Assembly (NCBI RefSeq): GCF_031624635.1
Contig: NZ_JAMQOQ010000012.1
Coordinates: 1 to 41,235 of the forward strand
Direction of reading: 5' to 3'
DNA from: Halogeometricum sp. S3BR5-2
GTDB taxonomy: Archaea > Halobacteriota > Halobacteria > Halobacteriales > Haloferacaceae
DNA: 41,235 bases
This document shows positions 29,531 through 38,857 of this stretch, one piece after another (the first letter of the stretch is position 1; each line of letters begins with the position of its first letter). A model generated the notes under the pieces. The model saw only the letters and a list, made by a program, of their open reading frames with translations, was not told the origin of the DNA and did not search any database. Both the position numbers and the translations under genes were made by a program.

Positions 29531-31297
29531 CTAGAACGGCTGGTGTTCGAGGATGTGCTCCATAATGAGCCGTTCGCGGGCGTCCACGAACTCTTCGAAC
29601 GTCATCTCCTTTGCGCCCTCCGGGATATGATGAGTCTGCTTGTAGTCGTCCGTTCTGGAGTTCATCCAGTCCTCGAAGTCATCGTCCGATTTCATCTTGT
29701 TCGTCTTGTCAATCAGTAACTGGAGGTTCCCCACCCGGTCAGCATCTGCTTCTTCGGGGAGAACCGATTTTGGGATGATGTGGTCGATATCGTAGTCTTT
29801 GCCCCGTGCCGGCTCATCGGGGTAGTGTGATAGCTGCAGAAGGAACTCGATGTCGCGCTTCCCGTACTGGAGCTCCTCGAAAAGCGTGGTCAACTTTTCT
29901 TCGGTGAAACGGAGGGAGGTTCCGTAACTGGATGCCACTTCATCACTGATCCGCTCAAGTGGGAACTCCGAGCTCTCTTCCTCTCGGATAACATCCCGGA
30001 CGAGTTCTGCGATCTGGTTCGATGATTGGCTGGTGAATCCGTTGAGTCGGGCTGCACAGATATAGTAGAGAATGTCACGACGTCGCCCGCGACCTTTGAT
30101 TGAGGTCGAATCGAGCGAGGGATTCTCGTTCTGGTAGAGGTAGTAGGCGATAGGTGTGTAGAGGGCGGGACTGAGGATGTAGGTCACCGTCGGATAGTAA
30201 CTATTCAGAAGCTCAGCGAGTTGTTCCATCGTGTTCGAGAACGTATCGGTGAGCCAGATCTCCTTCAGATTCCGCAGCAAGTCGAGTGTGTAGTTGTCGA
30301 ACCGATACTGGATCTCGTTGCCGTTGATTGCGAGCAGTACCTTCTGGACGTGCTTCGTAGCAAAAGGAGCGTTCCCACCGTCGATGATCCCGTTCAGTTC
30401 GTCGACCATCGAGTGCACCTCGTCCCGTGCGTTGATTTCCGGCGGCTCCTGTTGCCAGCTACTAGTCATCAACGACAGGAGGATTTCGGCACGATTCGGT
30501 GTCACCCCTCCCTGATTGATCCGTACGAAGACGTCGCGAACACGGGTGATGTCGTTCTCGTCTTCGGTAAAGAAGTGGAGCTTCTCGTCCTTGTGGACCG
30601 CTCGATAGAGGTCCTCGAAATTACGCTGAGCGTTGAGAATCAGACTATCTGAATTCTCTATCTCGGGGTGGTTCTCGACCAGCTCCTGGATCTCTCCCTC
30701 AATTTCCTGGCGTTCTGCATAGAAATCGTCGTTGTCAGAGATGGACATGATTCGGTTGACTGGATACCAGTATGCATTCGCGGTTGCGGACTGCTCAGAG
30801 CGGAAGGAGAAGTCGTATTTATTGCCGAGTTCCGAGTCCGCTGTCTGCGGGTCCGAGAGGAGGTTGAGATAGAGTCGCTTCTGAACCCACGAACTGGCCT
30901 TGTTCCGAGGGTGGTTGTGTTTCCGCTCGTAGAATGATCCGGTCAGACCGATATTGAGCGCGGTCAGTCGCTGCTGGCCGTCGAGGACTAGTTTCACCGG
31001 TGACGGGAGTGGGTCTTCAGAATTGTGCGGGGGGTTTCGATGGGTCGGTGTTGTGAGTGACTGGGGAAAATTTGGTTCGTCGACGTAGTGGGTGACGAAG
31101 CGATATTTGGGCTGAGCCTGTGCTTCCTCAGCCGAGAGGTTCCACTGAAGGAGCGCACCGATCGGATAGTCCCGTAACAGGGAATCAAACAGATCCACGA
31201 TGTCACTCGTTTCCCAGACGAACTCCCGCTGAATCGCGGGTAAGAGATAAGAATAATTTATGTTTTCCACGACCTCAGCGATCCGCTTGGTTTCCAT
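29531..31297 (-). CDS. DUF262/DUF1524 protein (GmrSD-like type IV restriction nuclease)
   Basis: 588 residues. The N-terminal DUF262 (ParB-like NTPase) domain has LPAIQREFVWETSDIVDLFD, then RDYPIGALLQW and VKLVLDGQQRLTALNIG, the DGQQR motif. The middle has FVRINQGGVTPNRAEILLSL. The C-terminal DUF1524 HNH nuclease shows YDIDHIIPKSVLPEEADADR, then VGNLQLLIDKTNKMKSDDDF. Proteins of this architecture (GmrSD, SspE, BrxU) cut modified or unmodified phage DNA using a nucleotide. It is a single-chain version with both domains intact. Divergent from the GNAT gene with a 90-base gap containing both promoters. Confidence 0.92.
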   Translation of the reverse strand: METKRIAEVVENINYSYLLPAIQREFVWETSDIVDLFDSLLRDYPIGALLQWNLSAEEAQAQPKYRFVTHYVDEPNFPQSLTTPTHRNPPHNSEDPLPSPVKLVLDGQQRLTALNIGLTGSFYERKHNHPRNKASSWVQKRLYLNLLSDPQTADSELGNKYDFSFRSEQSATANAYWYPVNRIMSISDNDDFYAERQEIEGEIQELVENHPEIENSDSLILNAQRNFEDLYRAVHKDEKLHFFTEDENDITRVRDVFVRINQGGVTPNRAEILLSLMTSSWQQEPPEINARDEVHSMVDELNGIIDGGNAPFATKHVQKVLLAINGNEIQYRFDNYTLDLLRNLKEIWLTDTFSNTMEQLAELLNSYYPTVTYILSPALYTPIAYYLYQNENPSLDSTSIKGRGRRRDILYYICAARLNGFTSQSSNQIAELVRDVIREEESSEFPLERISDEVASSYGTSLRFTEEKLTTLFEELQYGKRDIEFLLQLSHYPDEPARGKDYDIDHIIPKSVLPEEADADRVGNLQLLIDKTNKMKSDDDFEDWMNSRTDDYKQTHHIPEGAKEMTFEEFVDARERLIMEHILEHQPF

Positions 31298-31387
31298 ATT
31301 CCGTCTTGTGGTATGCTGGTTTTATATATCTACATAGTGGTGGTCGCCTATCATTTATAACGAAACAGAGCAATTTCTGATACGGAA

Positions 31388-32443
31388 ATGAGCTTGAATA
31401 TCCCACTTCCTGCGGGTCTCGGGGACTATGCTTGGCTCGAAACTCTTGTTCAACGTGAAGAAATTGATCAAACGATTCCTCTCTATATCGAAGCTGATGA
31501 CGGGATTGAGGTCGTCGCTGTTTCCCTTCTCTGTGAAGATGATCTTCGGATGATCTACCGGGCACCTAATGGCTGGCAATTGCTCACAGAATATGAGTTG
31601 TCCGAGGACCCGATTATTCACGTAGACGACCTCCTTGATGCTGTCGTTGCATTTGTGGGAACAGACGCGAGAGTTGTTCAAAAACTCGCTCAGGAACTCG
31701 GTGAGAAGTTAGAGGAGCATTGGAAGATGGGATTTGTTCCGTATAGTCAATCTGGGAAGGGGGACAAATTTGAGGAACTTAGACAGGACTGCAATTGCTC
31801 AGGGATTGACGACCCGTCAATTGAGCGTGTTCCGGGAATGTCCGAAATCGAGGAATCAGCAGAATTTCGCTGCCATAACTGTATGAGCTTATATGGTATC
31901 GAGTATCAGGGTCGTAGAATCGATCTTGATGAGGTGTTCAGTGCTGAGTGGCTCTTCACGAATTCGACTCCGGATGACATCGTGGAGATCGGTGCCGAAG
32001 ATTCATTTCTCGTATATTCTGATGGTCGACCAATAGACAAAACAGAACGAGTCATCGGCGCGATGACTAGCTATGGTGGTGACACGAGTTCTTCTTTTGC
32101 CCGATATATCCCTGAGAACCACCAGGGATTGCTCTATATTCGAGATGACGACGCGGCTGGATACGTCACTTGGGAAGAGCTGGATGGAATACAGGTTCTT
32201 CGACAGCTGTATGTCCGGGATCATTACCGGCGCCGGGGGATTGCTGAGGAATTGATTCAGACTTGGTGCCAGGAGTACTGCGAGGATGGTGTCTACTACA
32301 TCGACGAACCGAACGACAAGAGCCGATCTCTGTTTTCAAAACTGGGTCATATTGACGGTGACGGTGAGTACGAAGCGATCGAACTATACCCGATTCGCGG
32401 AGTCGGAAATAGTCTCGACGGTAGCCAGACTCTCCCTCAATAG
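31388..32443 (+). CDS. GNAT-type acetyltransferase domain protein with unknown N-terminal region
   Basis: 351 residues. The C-terminal third has a GNAT core: GLLYIRDDDAAGYVTWEELD, then IQVLRQLYVRDHYRRRGIAE, where RRRGIAEEL fits the acetyl-CoA loop (R/QxxGxG/A), then VYYIDEPNDKSRSLFSKLGH. The N-terminal 190 residues are unassigned; they contain a likely zinc site (CNCSG about residue 137, CHNC about 160). The substrate is unknown; such enzymes modify proteins, tRNA or small molecules. It ends 21 bases from the convergent ThsB-like gene on the other strand and may be part of this defence cluster or a passenger. Confidence 0.75.
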   Translation: MSLNIPLPAGLGDYAWLETLVQREEIDQTIPLYIEADDGIEVVAVSLLCEDDLRMIYRAPNGWQLLTEYELSEDPIIHVDDLLDAVVAFVGTDARVVQKLAQELGEKLEEHWKMGFVPYSQSGKGDKFEELRQDCNCSGIDDPSIERVPGMSEIEESAEFRCHNCMSLYGIEYQGRRIDLDEVFSAEWLFTNSTPDDIVEIGAEDSFLVYSDGRPIDKTERVIGAMTSYGGDTSSSFARYIPENHQGLLYIRDDDAAGYVTWEELDGIQVLRQLYVRDHYRRRGIAEELIQTWCQEYCEDGVYYIDEPNDKSRSLFSKLGHIDGDGEYEAIELYPIRGVGNSLDGSQTLPQ

Positions 32444-32464
32444 TTCATCCACGCTCTCATCAAC

Positions 32465-32902
32465 TCAATCAGCCAGGTCTCGAATTCCCTCTACCACACT
32501 CTTTCCTTGCCAACCCACGATCTGATCTGCGTGGTCTTCAACGAAATTGGGCATCTGCTCGTTTCCGCGCGGTGTAACACCCAGAATAGGCTTGCTCTCG
32601 ATTTCAGCTAAAATAGTTTCTTTCTTGATCCATTTGCTGTGTGCTACGTACATTCCCCCGAGTATTATTACGACCGTAGCTGGCTTGATCTGGTCTTCCC
32701 GGAGCGCCTGTTCCAGCTCCTCTTCGGTGTCAGCATCGATCTCATCCACCTTCGGTACTGAGTAGTTCCGGAAACTGAAATTCGGGTAGTCGCGAAGTAG
32801 TTCTACCATCCGATTGTACTCGTCGCTGTACTCCCAAGAGTGCGAGATGAACAGTCGGTATTCGCTCCGACGGTTGCTTGAAGATCTGCTGTTGAAGCTC
32901 AT
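32465..32902 (-). CDS. ThsB-like TIR domain protein 1
   Basis: 145 residues, a single TIR domain of the MTH538/ThsB type: EYRLFISHSWEYSDEYNRMV, then ATVVIILGGMYVAHSKWIKK with the candidate catalytic Glu in KKE, and KPILGVTPRGNEQMPNFVED. ThsB proteins of Thoeris sense phage and make a signal from NAD+ that activates ThsA. No ThsA (SIR2 or macro domain) is recognisable in this window. It is divergent from a second, clearly related TIR gene at 33030, with 127 bases between the starts. Confidence 0.87.
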   Translation of the reverse strand: MSFNSRSSSNRRSEYRLFISHSWEYSDEYNRMVELLRDYPNFSFRNYSVPKVDEIDADTEEELEQALREDQIKPATVVIILGGMYVAHSKWIKKETILAEIESKPILGVTPRGNEQMPNFVEDHADQIVGWQGKSVVEGIRDLAD

Positions 32903-32989
32903 AACTATATGCGAATTGTTGACGGCTTACCCGTTTAGTACTATGGTCCTCTCTGATGCGGAATCCAAATCTGCCGATATTCCAGGGGG

Positions 32990-33008
32990 AAGAACTTATA
33001 CTATTTAA
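32990..33008 (+). promoter_or_regulatory. TATA-like promoter of the second TIR gene
   Basis: AACTTATACTATTTAAAAAC ends about 20 bases before the ATG at 33030, with the TATTTAAAA core about 24-32 bases upstream, consistent with a leaderless transcript. The 32903-33029 gap serves the two divergent TIR genes. Confidence 0.5.
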
Positions 33009-33029
33009 AAACGGATTGTTCATACGGTT

Positions 33030-33971
33030 ATGAGCCAAGACACCTCCTCCCCATTGAAAACCACCTGGGAGGCTGCGTTTGATGATATTCGTGGCAGTCC
33101 AAACCCCGAATCAGCTGTTCGATTCGTTCTGAAGTCAGCTGTTAACGATCTACCTACCGGATTCTATCGCGATGATGGAGACCGCCTACTGCCGACCTAC
33201 AAAGGGAACGATCTCGGAAAGGAGTTCACCGTTCGAGAACTCGGCCCCGTTTATACAGTAACGCAATCTGGGGATAACAGTCTCCCTGAGCTCAGTTCCT
33301 CTCAACCATCGCTCTTCGAGCCGAATGACCAACAGTCGGGCCTTGTCCCGACCGACAATTCCCTGAGCCGCAGTTCTACCGACACTCAGAACCAGCAGGG
33401 TCTCTCGTCTGGACAAAAAATCGCTGGCGGTGCTTTGCTCCTATATGCTGCCTACAAAGGGCTGGAAGCCTTTGCCTCTGCAGGCTCGTCGACTCAAGAG
33501 TCCTCTTCCTCCTCAGGCGGAAATACTGGGCAATCACTCCCTCGCTTAGCACGCGCTGCAACTCGACTTGAGGACAAGCAGTACAACGTTTTTGTCTCCC
33601 ACTCGTGGGAGTACGACGAACACTACGAGCGTATCGTTGATTTCCTTGATGAGGTTCCGTCGCTCAAGTGGCAGAATCATAGTGTCCCTTCAACTGACCC
33701 CCTGCCCGTGGATACCGAGTCTGCCCTTCGTTCTGAACTCCGGAACCAGATGAAAACGGCGTCGGTTGTCGTCGTAAGTAGTGGAATGTACGGTGCTCAC
33801 AGCACTTGGATCCCGGAGGAGCTGGAACTCGCCGATGAACTGGACAAGCCGGTGATCGCAATCATTCCAGAGGGACAATCGAAGGTCCCCGAGAAAATCC
33901 AAGAAGTCGCAGATACTCAGGTAGGATGGCGAAAGGCCTCGCTTGTCGACGCACTCGCTGAATATGCCTGA
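33030..33971 (+). CDS. ThsB-like TIR domain protein 2 with N-terminal extension and possible membrane segment
   Basis: 313 residues. The C-terminal TIR domain (about 180-313) parallels the 145-residue paralogue: YNVFVSHSWEYDEHYERIVD, then ASVVVVSSGMYGAHSTWIPE, then KPVIAIIPEGQSKVPEKIQE. The N-terminal 125 residues are a separate unassigned region, followed by a short hydrophobic segment (GQKIAGGALLLYAAYKGLEA) and a Ser/Gly-rich linker. The hydrophobic segment could anchor the protein or contact the downstream 2-TM protein, whose start codon overlaps this gene's end by 8 bases. The pair is therefore translationally coupled, pointing to one system. Confidence 0.87.
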   Translation: MSQDTSSPLKTTWEAAFDDIRGSPNPESAVRFVLKSAVNDLPTGFYRDDGDRLLPTYKGNDLGKEFTVRELGPVYTVTQSGDNSLPELSSSQPSLFEPNDQQSGLVPTDNSLSRSSTDTQNQQGLSSGQKIAGGALLLYAAYKGLEAFASAGSSTQESSSSSGGNTGQSLPRLARAATRLEDKQYNVFVSHSWEYDEHYERIVDFLDEVPSLKWQNHSVPSTDPLPVDTESALRSELRNQMKTASVVVVSSGMYGAHSTWIPEELELADELDKPVIAIIPEGQSKVPEKIQEVADTQVGWRKASLVDALAEYA

Positions 33972-34734
33972 TTCAACCGACGAAGCGGCGGTTGATCTCT
34001 CAGAGGATGGCGCCGATACTGACGATGGAGACACGCCCGAAACAGAACCTGAACACTCTGAAGAGGTCACTGGAGGGGACCCTGCTGAGCCATCTGAGGA
34101 GGAAGATGTTACAACTGGACCGCTGGCTAATCTAAGTGAGGACGAGAAGAATCGACTGATGGAGCAGTACATACATTACGGGGAGGTTGCGATCGAGACA
34201 GCCAATCAGCGAGTCCAGATGAACCGCTTTTTCGGTCTGATTTTAACCTCGATACTGGCCGGTCTCTTTGCTCTCGCCCGCGGCAATCTCACAACCACTA
34301 ACGCTGCGATCGTTCTCTTCGCATCAGGATTCGGCAGTCTGATTTGCTACTTCTGGTATCAGAGTCTTCAATCATACCGCCGGCTGAACAAAGCTCGATA
34401 CGCCATCCTGAATGAGATCGAGTCGGTCCTGCCTGTTCGTATGTATCTCGATGAATGGCGATATTTGAAGCGAGAGAAGCCTGACCCGGAAATCGTTGAT
34501 CCCCGTCCAGCTGAAGATGCTGACCACCGCTCACATACGATTGTGGAACAGTGGTTCGTCCGCCTATTGGCTGCTGGATACATATCTGTCGGAGGGTATG
34601 CCGGAGGATTCATTTTTACTCCCCAAGTGAAGAGGTTCATCCCATCACTGCCGGACCCATCGGTGGTTGGTTTTGGTGTTGGTGGCGTCCTCTTGCTCGG
34701 CTTAGCTATCCTCTTTAGGATTCAAACCCGCTGA
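33964..34734 (+). CDS. 2-TM membrane protein, RipA/SLATT-like candidate effector coupled to TIR 2
   Basis: 256 residues from ATG 33964, which overlaps the TIR gene's stop. The first 60 residues are very acidic and disordered. A helix (SEDEKNRLMEQYIHYGEVAI) leads to two membrane segments (FFGLILTSILAGLFALARG; AAIVLFASGFGSLICYFWYQ). Then comes SLQSYRRLNKARYAILNEIE, then LPVRMYLDEWRYLKREKPDP, and two further hydrophobic stretches near the C-terminus (LLAAGYISVGGYAGGFIF; VGFGVGGVLLLGLAILF). The Y.SLQSYRRLNKARY pattern resembles RipA-type octameric membrane proteins and SLATT effectors, from memory. Such proteins could form a pore when triggered. Effector role is inferred. Confidence 0.75.
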   Translation: MPDSTDEAAVDLSEDGADTDDGDTPETEPEHSEEVTGGDPAEPSEEEDVTTGPLANLSEDEKNRLMEQYIHYGEVAIETANQRVQMNRFFGLILTSILAGLFALARGNLTTTNAAIVLFASGFGSLICYFWYQSLQSYRRLNKARYAILNEIESVLPVRMYLDEWRYLKREKPDPEIVDPRPAEDADHRSHTIVEQWFVRLLAAGYISVGGYAGGFIFTPQVKRFIPSLPDPSVVGFGVGGVLLLGLAILFRIQTR

Positions 34735-34741
34735 GAATACT

Positions 34742-34963
34742 ATGAGACGCTTCGAAACCGGTGATTCGGTCCGAATCGATATCCCGGACGAGACAGATCC
34801 AGATCACGAGCGCCTCCATGGACGTCGAGGAACAGTCGTTGAGATCATCTCAGACGATGCGGGGGCTGTGACTGATGATCAACGAGAGGGCTATCTTTTT
34901 CGGGTTAAAATCGCTAATGGTGACACCGTTGACGTCCGCTGGCGGGATCTTCGGCCAGTTTGA
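34742..34963 (+). CDS. Small SH3/KOW-like protein
   Basis: 73 residues: MRRFETGDSVRIDIPDETDP, then HGRRGTVVEIISDD and GYLFRVKIANGDTVDVRWRD, ending LRPV. The pattern G..VRI....D...H...G..G.V..I is that of a small SH3/KOW-like beta-barrel, common as short haloarchaeal proteins. It follows the 2-TM gene by 7 bases and precedes the helicase gene by 79 bases. It could belong to either module or be a separate housekeeping-type protein. Confidence 0.75.
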   Translation: MRRFETGDSVRIDIPDETDPDHERLHGRRGTVVEIISDDAGAVTDDQREGYLFRVKIANGDTVDVRWRDLRPV

Positions 34964-35042
34964 TTGGCTATTGTCTGGTGCTATTTCTGTAGGGAGGTCA
35001 CTAAACACTAAGTTCGCGTACTGAATACATCTCTGCATTACG

Positions 35043-38000
35043 ATGCTCTCACTTCCTCCGCTTGTCGATAACGCTAACAGAACACTAGAAGACGCTTACA
35101 AGCGGATTATTCCTCAGATCGAGGAAGGCCGTATCGCAACTGGCTACTTTTATCTCTCAGGATTTGACCTCTACCGGGAAGACCTTGAAAACCTGGCTGA
35201 CCCCGATGAGCTCGGCCACGCTCCGCTTCGGATTTTGATGGGCCGTCAGACGAATAGGGGAACTGCTGACGAAATCGGTGAGGGACAGAATCTCAAAGAG
35301 GAGCTCAAAAGAGAGGTGAGAGAAAGCATCTCGGAGCTGAATAACGCTCAAATTGGCCGACTAGACCGGCTACGAGACTTTATCGCCGAAGGCGAGGTGA
35401 GCGTCCGTGTGCGAAATCCTGAAAACGGTTACTTCCACGCAAAGGGTGCCTCATTTCGAGCGCCACTCGAAGATGACGAAGATTGGGGACAAGACGAGGA
35501 TGAAGACACCCGCCCATGCGCTACAGTTGTCGGCTCCTCGAACTTCACCAAGAGCGGCCACCAGAACAACATCGAGCTGAACCTCACGAGTCAGGATCGA
35601 CACAAGGCCGAAGCGTTCGAGGAGTGGTACGACAACCAGTGGGCCAACGCCGAGGAGTTCAGTGAAGAGATCATCCGAATCATCGAGAACAGCGAGGAGT
35701 ACCAGGACTGGAAGGAACAGCAGGAGGACGAGTCCGACCAGGAGACGTCATCTGAGGAGCTGGGCACGTATCTCGAACCGTTCGAGCTCTACAAGCTGCT
35801 CGCCTACGACGAACTGAGTGGGAACGTCAACATCCGTGACAGCCCACTGTACTACTTCCAGAAGCTCGGGTACGAGAGTGCAAAGGAAAAGCTTTCACAG
35901 TTCAACGGGTGCATCGTCTCCGACTCGGTCGGCCTGGGGAAATCATTTATTGGCGGTGAACTCCTCCACGACTACCGCCAACGTGGCGACCACTGTCTCC
36001 TCATTGTCCCGGCAAACCTGACTGATCAGTGGGAAGACCTACTCCAGAACGACACTGACGAAGACGGCAATCCGTACTTCGGGTTAGAGGTAGACGGCAC
36101 GCACCTTGACGTGATGAGTATCAGCAAGTTCCAGAATCTCTCCTACGACGAGGTGCAGGACCTCAAAGACGAGTTCGACGTCCTGCTTATCGACGAGGCT
36201 CACCGGTTCCGGAACTACGGGAAATGGCGACCGAATCCGGACCACGATGATGACTACAAGGGGACGCGACGACACGCGAATCTCAGGCAACTCCGCGGAA
36301 AGACGATGATTATGCTGACCGCGACCCCGATTAATAACAGCGCTACCGACCTAAAGAACCTCATCAGCTTGTTCACCAGCCCGGAGGAACTTCGGAACAA
36401 GGCGTCACTCGACTTTGATGCGTTCGACGAATATATCGAACTCTCGGAGACGCGAAAACGCATCGCATCCGGGAAAGAGGAGGTCGGCGACGACGAACAG
36501 CAAGAAATCACCGAGCAGCTCCAGCGACACTCCTCTGAGATTTCGAATATCCTGAACGAAGTGATGGTTCTCCGGACGCGCAAGCACGTCAAAGATCAGA
36601 TTCAGGACAGCGAAGACTTCGAGATGAGCTTCAAGCCGCCGAAACTCAACAAGCAACAGTACTCCCTGCCGGCGGCCTACCAGCCAATATATCGGATGCT
36701 TCCCGACGTGATGGACGCCCTCCACCTTCCCCACATCACAGTCAAAAATCCGAAAGCAGGGAGCACGCTGAAAGCCCTCTACAAGCTGAACCTCCTCAAA
36801 CGGCTCGAGTCCTCAACGTACGCGTTCGTCCAGTCGATCGAGACGCTGCATCAGAGCGAACGCCAGCTTCTCGGCCTTCTTGGTGAACTCCCTGAGGACG
36901 AAGATATCGATATGCTCCGAACTGTTCGGGAGGGAGATGACTCTGAACTCGGTGACTTTGTCGAAGGAGCCGACGCTGCTGAAGATCTCGAACAAACACT
37001 CGAAGAATTTGGTTTCGATACCACCGCTATTCAATCGGAAGAAGGAGCTGATACCGAGGGAGATGAACTGGCAGACGCCACCATCGGCGAGGTGAAGACG
37101 TACATTAGGGAGGACCTCACTCTTCTATCGTATTTCCTCTCGCAGTTCATCGGTGATGTCGCCCGGGATGCGGGTGATGTGAGTGATTATGCGGTTTCCA
37201 CGCGGCAATGGCTCGCTGACCACGACGCTGGTGTCCTCCCAGATATTCCTGAAGAAGAGATGAATCCGATTCTCTACCCGAATAGTGACTTGAGCGAAGT
37301 CGACCCTGCCACACGCGACTTTTACGAGGCCGTCTTTTCACTCCGCGAGTTCCGCGACCCGAAGATCGACCGACTTGCAGATGTCCTCACGAATCACGAT
37401 CAGAAGGTGCTCATCTTCACGCAGTATCGGGCAACTGCAGACTATGTCTATCGAACCCTCTGTGACAACGAGGATTCACCACTCACAGAGGCGAACAGTG
37501 CCGTCGTCAAGGGCGGTGACGAGAATAAGCAGGACATCATTCAACGCTTTGCACCCGAAGCGTCAGGCTACCAGCAAACGCTCGCCGAGTCGGGGGACTC
37601 AGAGCTACAGTACGTAGTGGCCACTGACACGCTGAGTGAAGGGGTTAATCTTCAGGACGTTCATGTGGTGGTCAATTACGACCTGCCGTGGAACCCGATG
37701 CGGATTGTCCAGCGTGTCGGGCGAGTCGACCGGATCGGGAGTACCGCCGAGAAACACGTCCACAACTTCTACCCGGACGGCGACATCGAGGCGGCGATCA
37801 AGCTCCTGAAACGCCTACAGGCAAAGATCAACGATATCGCGCTCATTGTCGGAAAGGAGAACAACATCCTTGATCCGAACGAAGATCAGGTTCTTGAAAA
37901 GACAGGTGTAGATACGGAGAAGACTATCGGGGAATTACAGGTGGACGAGATCGAGGACTCTCTCCAGAAGTCTCGTGAAATTGACGACGTGAATGAACTC

Positions 38001-38849
38001 GACGACACGAGCAAGAATCCGCTCCTCCGCAATGCGGGGAGTAATGAACACGCTGCGTTCGAGCGGTACCTTCTGAAGCGAGAACTGAACGAGGATTACG
38101 ACCTGACTGCGGAAGACTTCGAGTACGCTGAGGACTTCTTCGGTGACCCGCCGGAAGAACGGGAATTCCTCTACACGAATGTAACTGACCACGATGCAGG
38201 TCCTCGTCCGGGCGTATTCGCCCTTGCCCACCTCTGGTTCGACGATGATGACCACGAGTCCCCGCTTGGTCGCGTCCGTCGTGCTTTCTACTACAAGCCC
38301 TTCGCCGACGAGGTCAAAGAGCGGCCCGTGAGCACGCTCAACATTGACCCTTCAGTTGACGGCGAACCGATTACCGGAAATCCAGAGACGGTATTATCGA
38401 ATCGCGGTGAGATTCAAGCAGTACTTGACGAGCGTCTGGAGGTGATTCGAGAAGGCCAAGTTGAGGGTGCTTTCAAACAGGGAGAGGCCTTCTCGAAGGA
38501 ACAGGAGACGATCCTCGATTTCATCAGTCACTACGTTCAGCCGAACCACGGCGGTGAGCCAGCTCCTGTCGAAGAGTTCGAAACAATGGGAGAATGGGCT
38601 ACCGACATCGAAGAGCGGCTGCAGGAGGTAAAGCTCGCGAACACGGATGAAGACCGAATTCTACGGGAGATCTTTCGCGAGAATGAGCAGTACGACTCCT
38701 TCCCAGAGTGGCCGACCGGGGAGTTCCTCAGTCAGCTTGAGGAGTTCTTGGAAGAGAACGTCGAAGCCTCTACTGAATACCAGACGAAACTGATGGGAGA
38801 GAGTGATGTACAAGCGAAGCTCGTATGCTGGGGAGTTGTCGGACAGTGA
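35043..38849 (+). CDS. PLD nuclease-like domain fused to SNF2/DEAH helicase
   Basis: 1268 residues. Residues about 1-190 are a phospholipase D-like domain: NGYFHAKGASFR with His132 and Lys134, then TVVGSSNFTKSGHQNNIELN, the second half of the HxK..N..E pattern. The SNF2 motor follows: motif I SVGLGKS (to Ser301), motif II LLIDEAHRF (Asp384-His387), motif III LTATPINNS, and in the second RecA lobe KVLIFTQYRATADYV, then TLSEGVNLQDVHVVVNYDLP and QRVGRVDRIGS (from Gln890). The remaining 300 residues are acidic and unassigned. Such PLD-helicases are found with adenine methyltransferases in restriction-like islands. It is convergent with the Eco57I-type methyltransferase, with only 8 bases between their stops. 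It could translocate on and cut unmodified DNA. Confidence 0.92.
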   Translation: MLSLPPLVDNANRTLEDAYKRIIPQIEEGRIATGYFYLSGFDLYREDLENLADPDELGHAPLRILMGRQTNRGTADEIGEGQNLKEELKREVRESISELNNAQIGRLDRLRDFIAEGEVSVRVRNPENGYFHAKGASFRAPLEDDEDWGQDEDEDTRPCATVVGSSNFTKSGHQNNIELNLTSQDRHKAEAFEEWYDNQWANAEEFSEEIIRIIENSEEYQDWKEQQEDESDQETSSEELGTYLEPFELYKLLAYDELSGNVNIRDSPLYYFQKLGYESAKEKLSQFNGCIVSDSVGLGKSFIGGELLHDYRQRGDHCLLIVPANLTDQWEDLLQNDTDEDGNPYFGLEVDGTHLDVMSISKFQNLSYDEVQDLKDEFDVLLIDEAHRFRNYGKWRPNPDHDDDYKGTRRHANLRQLRGKTMIMLTATPINNSATDLKNLISLFTSPEELRNKASLDFDAFDEYIELSETRKRIASGKEEVGDDEQQEITEQLQRHSSEISNILNEVMVLRTRKHVKDQIQDSEDFEMSFKPPKLNKQQYSLPAAYQPIYRMLPDVMDALHLPHITVKNPKAGSTLKALYKLNLLKRLESSTYAFVQSIETLHQSERQLLGLLGELPEDEDIDMLRTVREGDDSELGDFVEGADAAEDLEQTLEEFGFDTTAIQSEEGADTEGDELADATIGEVKTYIREDLTLLSYFLSQFIGDVARDAGDVSDYAVSTRQWLADHDAGVLPDIPEEEMNPILYPNSDLSEVDPATRDFYEAVFSLREFRDPKIDRLADVLTNHDQKVLIFTQYRATADYVYRTLCDNEDSPLTEANSAVVKGGDENKQDIIQRFAPEASGYQQTLAESGDSELQYVVATDTLSEGVNLQDVHVVVNYDLPWNPMRIVQRVGRVDRIGSTAEKHVHNFYPDGDIEAAIKLLKRLQAKINDIALIVGKENNILDPNEDQVLEKTGVDTEKTIGELQVDEIEDSLQKSREIDDVNELDDTSKNPLLRNAGSNEHAAFERYLLKRELNEDYDLTAEDFEYAEDFFGDPPEEREFLYTNVTDHDAGPRPGVFALAHLWFDDDDHESPLGRVRRAFYYKPFADEVKERPVSTLNIDPSVDGEPITGNPETVLSNRGEIQAVLDERLEVIREGQVEGAFKQGEAFSKEQETILDFISHYVQPNHGGEPAPVEEFETMGEWATDIEERLQEVKLANTDEDRILREIFRENEQYDSFPEWPTGEFLSQLEEFLEENVEASTEYQTKLMGESDVQAKLVCWGVVGQ

Positions 38850-38857
38850 TTCGGGAG

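Noticed and set aside
32465-33971. Calling a canonical Thoeris system
   Set aside because: Only ThsB-like TIR proteins are present; no SIR2-, macro- or SLOG-containing ThsA can be recognised in the surrounding genes, so the label would overreach.
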